From assembly GCA_002189035.1 (NCBI GenBank), contig CM007991.1:4278001-4342000 (forward strand): a DNA stretch of 64,000 bases. Reading direction: 5' to 3'. Made by a program: the position numbers and the translations under genes. The DNA is from Utricularia gibba (taxonomy: Eukaryota; Streptophyta; Magnoliopsida; Lamiales; Lentibulariaceae). The notes under the pieces were generated by a model, which searched no databases, was not told the DNA's origin, and worked only from the letters and a program-made list of their open reading frames with translations. Position 1 is the stretch's first letter, and each line of letters opens with the position of its first letter. This document shows, in pieces, positions 61,313-64,000 of this stretch.

Positions 61313-62160
61313 TTCTCAATCTTAAGACCAACTCTAAGCCAGCATCTGAATCAGTAATTGGACAGTCTAGGAAAACAGACAATAGGAAACAACATCAGGA
61401 ACTACTTCTAATCACAAGCAGTCACAGATCATCCTCCCAGTTTAAAATATTACTTATCTGACTATACAAAAGAATGAATATCTTTAAATTGGCATATACA
61501 TAACAGAGAATCAAATTTTTCGGTAAGACCATACAAATTTCAGAAAAAGGAGGATGGCACTTCAGCAGGGTGCGCACTGAAACACTATTCCAAGGATTTC
61601 ACCAACAGGATAAGATCTATCACAAAAAAATCCCAAACCACGAAAAAGATACACTGAAATGCTCGGACGCAGAACATAAACAACAAGAACCATGATCCGC
61701 CATCTAAAACAACCTTCCACAAACAATCCCAAAAAAAGGGTGATTGGAGAAACACACCGTGACCCACCGCCATTTCACCAAAGAGAATGCACTCACTCAT
61801 GAATGATGAACATCAAGCACAAAAAAAAGAACAGAGGAAACTTAGAAAGTAAGAAAAGAATATGATCACAAATTTACAAATCGATTATATCACAATGAAC
61901 AGCGATTTAGAAGGTAAACAAACGAGAACACCTAAAACAACATTTCACAAAAAAACATTCAACAACCCCATCAAAAATCATGACTGGGGAACATACAGCA
62001 TTCATCAAACACCCCCATTCCCAATGAAATGACAAAAACTCACTAGCAACAACCATTTCACCAAAGAAAAGCTAGCCACCTGAGAAAGATGTCGATCAGA
62101 CAGAAGAGAAAGAAATCCTAGAACAAACAGGGACACGTAAAGGATGTTAGGAAATGAACC
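61313..62160 (-). other. 5' leader region of GWD1, probably with a leader intron
   Basis: No coding sequence on the minus strand. A splice-acceptor-like TTTCTCAG/GTGGC occurs near 62080 and CT-rich leader-like sequence at 62090-62125. The 91-codon plus-strand frame at 61186-61461 overlaps exon 1 in antisense and is not supported. Confidence 0.4.
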
Positions 62161-62234
62161 GTGATCTGGTACTTAAGTGGAGACGTTAGGAAGGATATCC
62201 AGTATGCTTTCTAAAATAATCACGCGAATAACGA

Positions 62235-62240
62235 CACGTG
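62235..62240 (-). promoter_or_regulatory. G-box (CACGTG) upstream of GWD1
   Basis: CACGTG within GACACGTGGAG, next to a GATAAG I-box-type motif at 62245-62250. Such pairs are common in light- and clock-controlled plant promoters, and GWD transcripts are known to cycle daily. An AT-rich run (TTATATATTATATTT on the minus strand, about 62347-62361) lies further upstream. The link to regulation is inference. Confidence 0.4.
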
Positions 62241-62399
62241 GAGAGATAAGCGAAAAGGACAGAGAAAATAACATGGAGCGCAGTGTCCGATCCCAATCCC
62301 TGACTTCTGCAACCCTTCCCAATAAACCAAGATATTCTAGAATACGAAAAATATAATATATAATAAGTGAAAAAAAAACATGCTATCAAATTAAAAAAA

Positions 62400-64000
62400 A
62401 CGTAAAAAAAAATGGTTAAAATATTTATTGGGCTTTGTAAATTGCATTAGCGACTAATTGGGATTACAAACCCGTTTATCACAGTCCAATAAGACAATAT
62501 TTGCCAAATGTTTTGATAATTATTCGATTTACGAACATCAACAAATGTTATTGCAAACGATTTTTGCCCAAAATGTATCAATCATGAAGTTTGTTCCCAA
62601 ATGATCAACCATCCAAATCTGGACCTCATAGAAGTGATTACCTCTAAACTTAGCTTGAAATTATCCTGAAAAATTACAAAACATAATTTTTTGTAAAAAA
62701 ATAAAATTAATGTAAAACATATAAAAACCATTTCAAAACATAGGAAAAAACTAAATAAAAAAGATATAAAATAACCCAAATTAGTTATAAAAATCCAGAA
62801 TATAAATAACAAAATGTCTCTTGTCACCCATCAAAACTAAAATTAAGTCAGTTCAATAGAGTGGCACTCTCAATTACTCTATATCAAGTGTGGTAAAAAA
62901 AATCAGCTTGAAAGCTTGCAAATAAATATCTCTAATCATGTGTCAAATGCATGCTAAGCACATGTCTCACGTGAGAGGTGACATAGGTGATGATATCATG
63001 TCACCTCATATTCCTGGAGGCACATGCTTAGAGGCCAAAGCACCTCACACACAAAAAGATGAGCAATAGTTGACAGGAGGCAATGTATGAAAAAGAACTA
63101 TTATTAATTCTATTTTTTTAACCTAGTATACATATATTTTTTTAAATATATTTAGGTCATTTATTTGTGACCATCCACTACTTTTTCATCATTTGTCCTT
63201 TTTCTTGGACATCAATTTGCATGATTGTTAATTATGTCTTCTTCCTACATTTCAAATCGAAAAGATCTTGTTTGGTGTAATGGTAATGTGCAAAATTCTA
63301 ATGATTTCAACAAGGTACTCAAAAATCGTTTCAGATTCATAAAACATCCTGTTGGAATCCATAGAAATGTAATAGCTTGTTCAAAATGTGCAAAAGATAT
63401 TAAGAATGAGATAAGGGAATTGCGTGCAAAAAAAGGCTAATGCATCCAATAAAATGGATGTCATTCCTCATCTTGATCAAGTAGACGTACTAGATGAAAA
63501 TAAAAATTTTACTTTCTATTAGCGTTCAAATCATACATCCACATCATATGAATGTGGATGTGATATGAATGTTTATAAAAAAAAAAGATGAGGGATTTAG
63601 TAGTGCAAGCCTGTTTTAGATGGATATACAATGTTAGAAATTCTTTCAATGCTGTTAGATATAATCGTCTAGTGCATGATATTAGAAATTATGAGAAAAA
63701 TAGGAAACCTATTGTAGCCATAACAAAAACGACCAAGACCTGAGGACGTATGAAATACCTTATAAGGAGCGAAATGCCCGAGGATATCAAATCAATGAGG
63801 TGAAGAGATCCCAATAAGGTACATAAGCATCACGTGAAATACTCACAAAAGCATGAAGACTAAATGTGTGCTTTGAAAAAAAATTTGGGAATTATTTTTA
63901 GTTCTATTTTTATCAAACATAATTTTATATAAAACACTTCCTATTTCTATTTTTATTTTTGAAAAAAAATAAATTTTGGATATAATTAAAAATGAGATAG
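62400..64000. other. Intergenic, AT-rich
   Basis: No gene recognised. The 71-codon open frame at 63225-63440 (+) (CNGNVQNSNDFNKVLKNRF, CSKCAKDIKNEIREL) shows two cysteine pairs but matches no family I know. It may be a remnant of a transposon protein. Confidence 0.35.

Noticed and set aside
63225-63440. A CxxC small protein gene
   Set aside because: The two cysteine pairs alone are not enough. There is no similarity, and stops follow directly; it is probably a transposon remnant.

Overview
This 64 kb window is nuclear DNA of a flowering plant, probably a eudicot (the species cannot be fixed from the sequence). The evidence is spliced genes with GT-AG introns, a plastid-targeted starch enzyme, and AT-rich intergenic DNA packed with Ty1-copia and Ty3-gypsy retrotransposon remains. 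There are no bacterial features, tRNA genes or CRISPR arrays.

Four protein-coding genes look intact. I reassembled their exons by hand and all reading frames close: a MATE (DETOXIFICATION) efflux transporter on the minus strand (15425-17541, 8 exons, 535 aa); the medium (mu) subunit of the AP-1 clathrin adaptor on the plus strand (37136-39730, 11 exons, 430 aa); a TAA1/TAR-type tryptophan aminotransferase on the minus strand (40471-42000, 5 exons, 399 aa), convergent with AP-1 mu; and plastid alpha-glucan water dikinase GWD1 on the minus strand (52710-61312, 33 exons, 1469 aa). They belong to separate processes (solute export, vesicle traffic, auxin synthesis, starch breakdown), and nothing suggests a gene cluster.

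Regions: 1-13.4 kb is a nested pile of retroelements. An old copia (4230-11492) is interrupted by a gypsy-like repeat, two solo LTRs and a MITE, and is followed by a 1.8 kb deleted copia with intact target duplications. 13.4-18.3 kb holds the MATE gene. 18.3-31 kb is mostly transposon remains: copia and gypsy fragments, two solo LTRs, a copia 5' half that cuts a PIF/Harbinger transposase, and a scrap of plastid 16S rRNA. 31-36.1 kb is one complete but inactivated copia. 36.9-42.3 kb carries AP-1 mu and the aminotransferase. 43.3-48.3 kb is a decayed tandem copy of that gene pair, split by a Harbinger-like element and bounded by another copia fragment. 49.6-52.7 kb is AT-rich filler. 52.7-62.3 kb is GWD1 and its promoter region.

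I did not find a convincing new biological system. The most unusual structures are the AP-1 mu / aminotransferase duplication with its 128 bp perfect inverted copy of AP-1 mu exon 10, and the unusually clear set of five solo LTRs and one mini-copia whose target-site duplications can be read directly. All matches are by eye; no database search was run.
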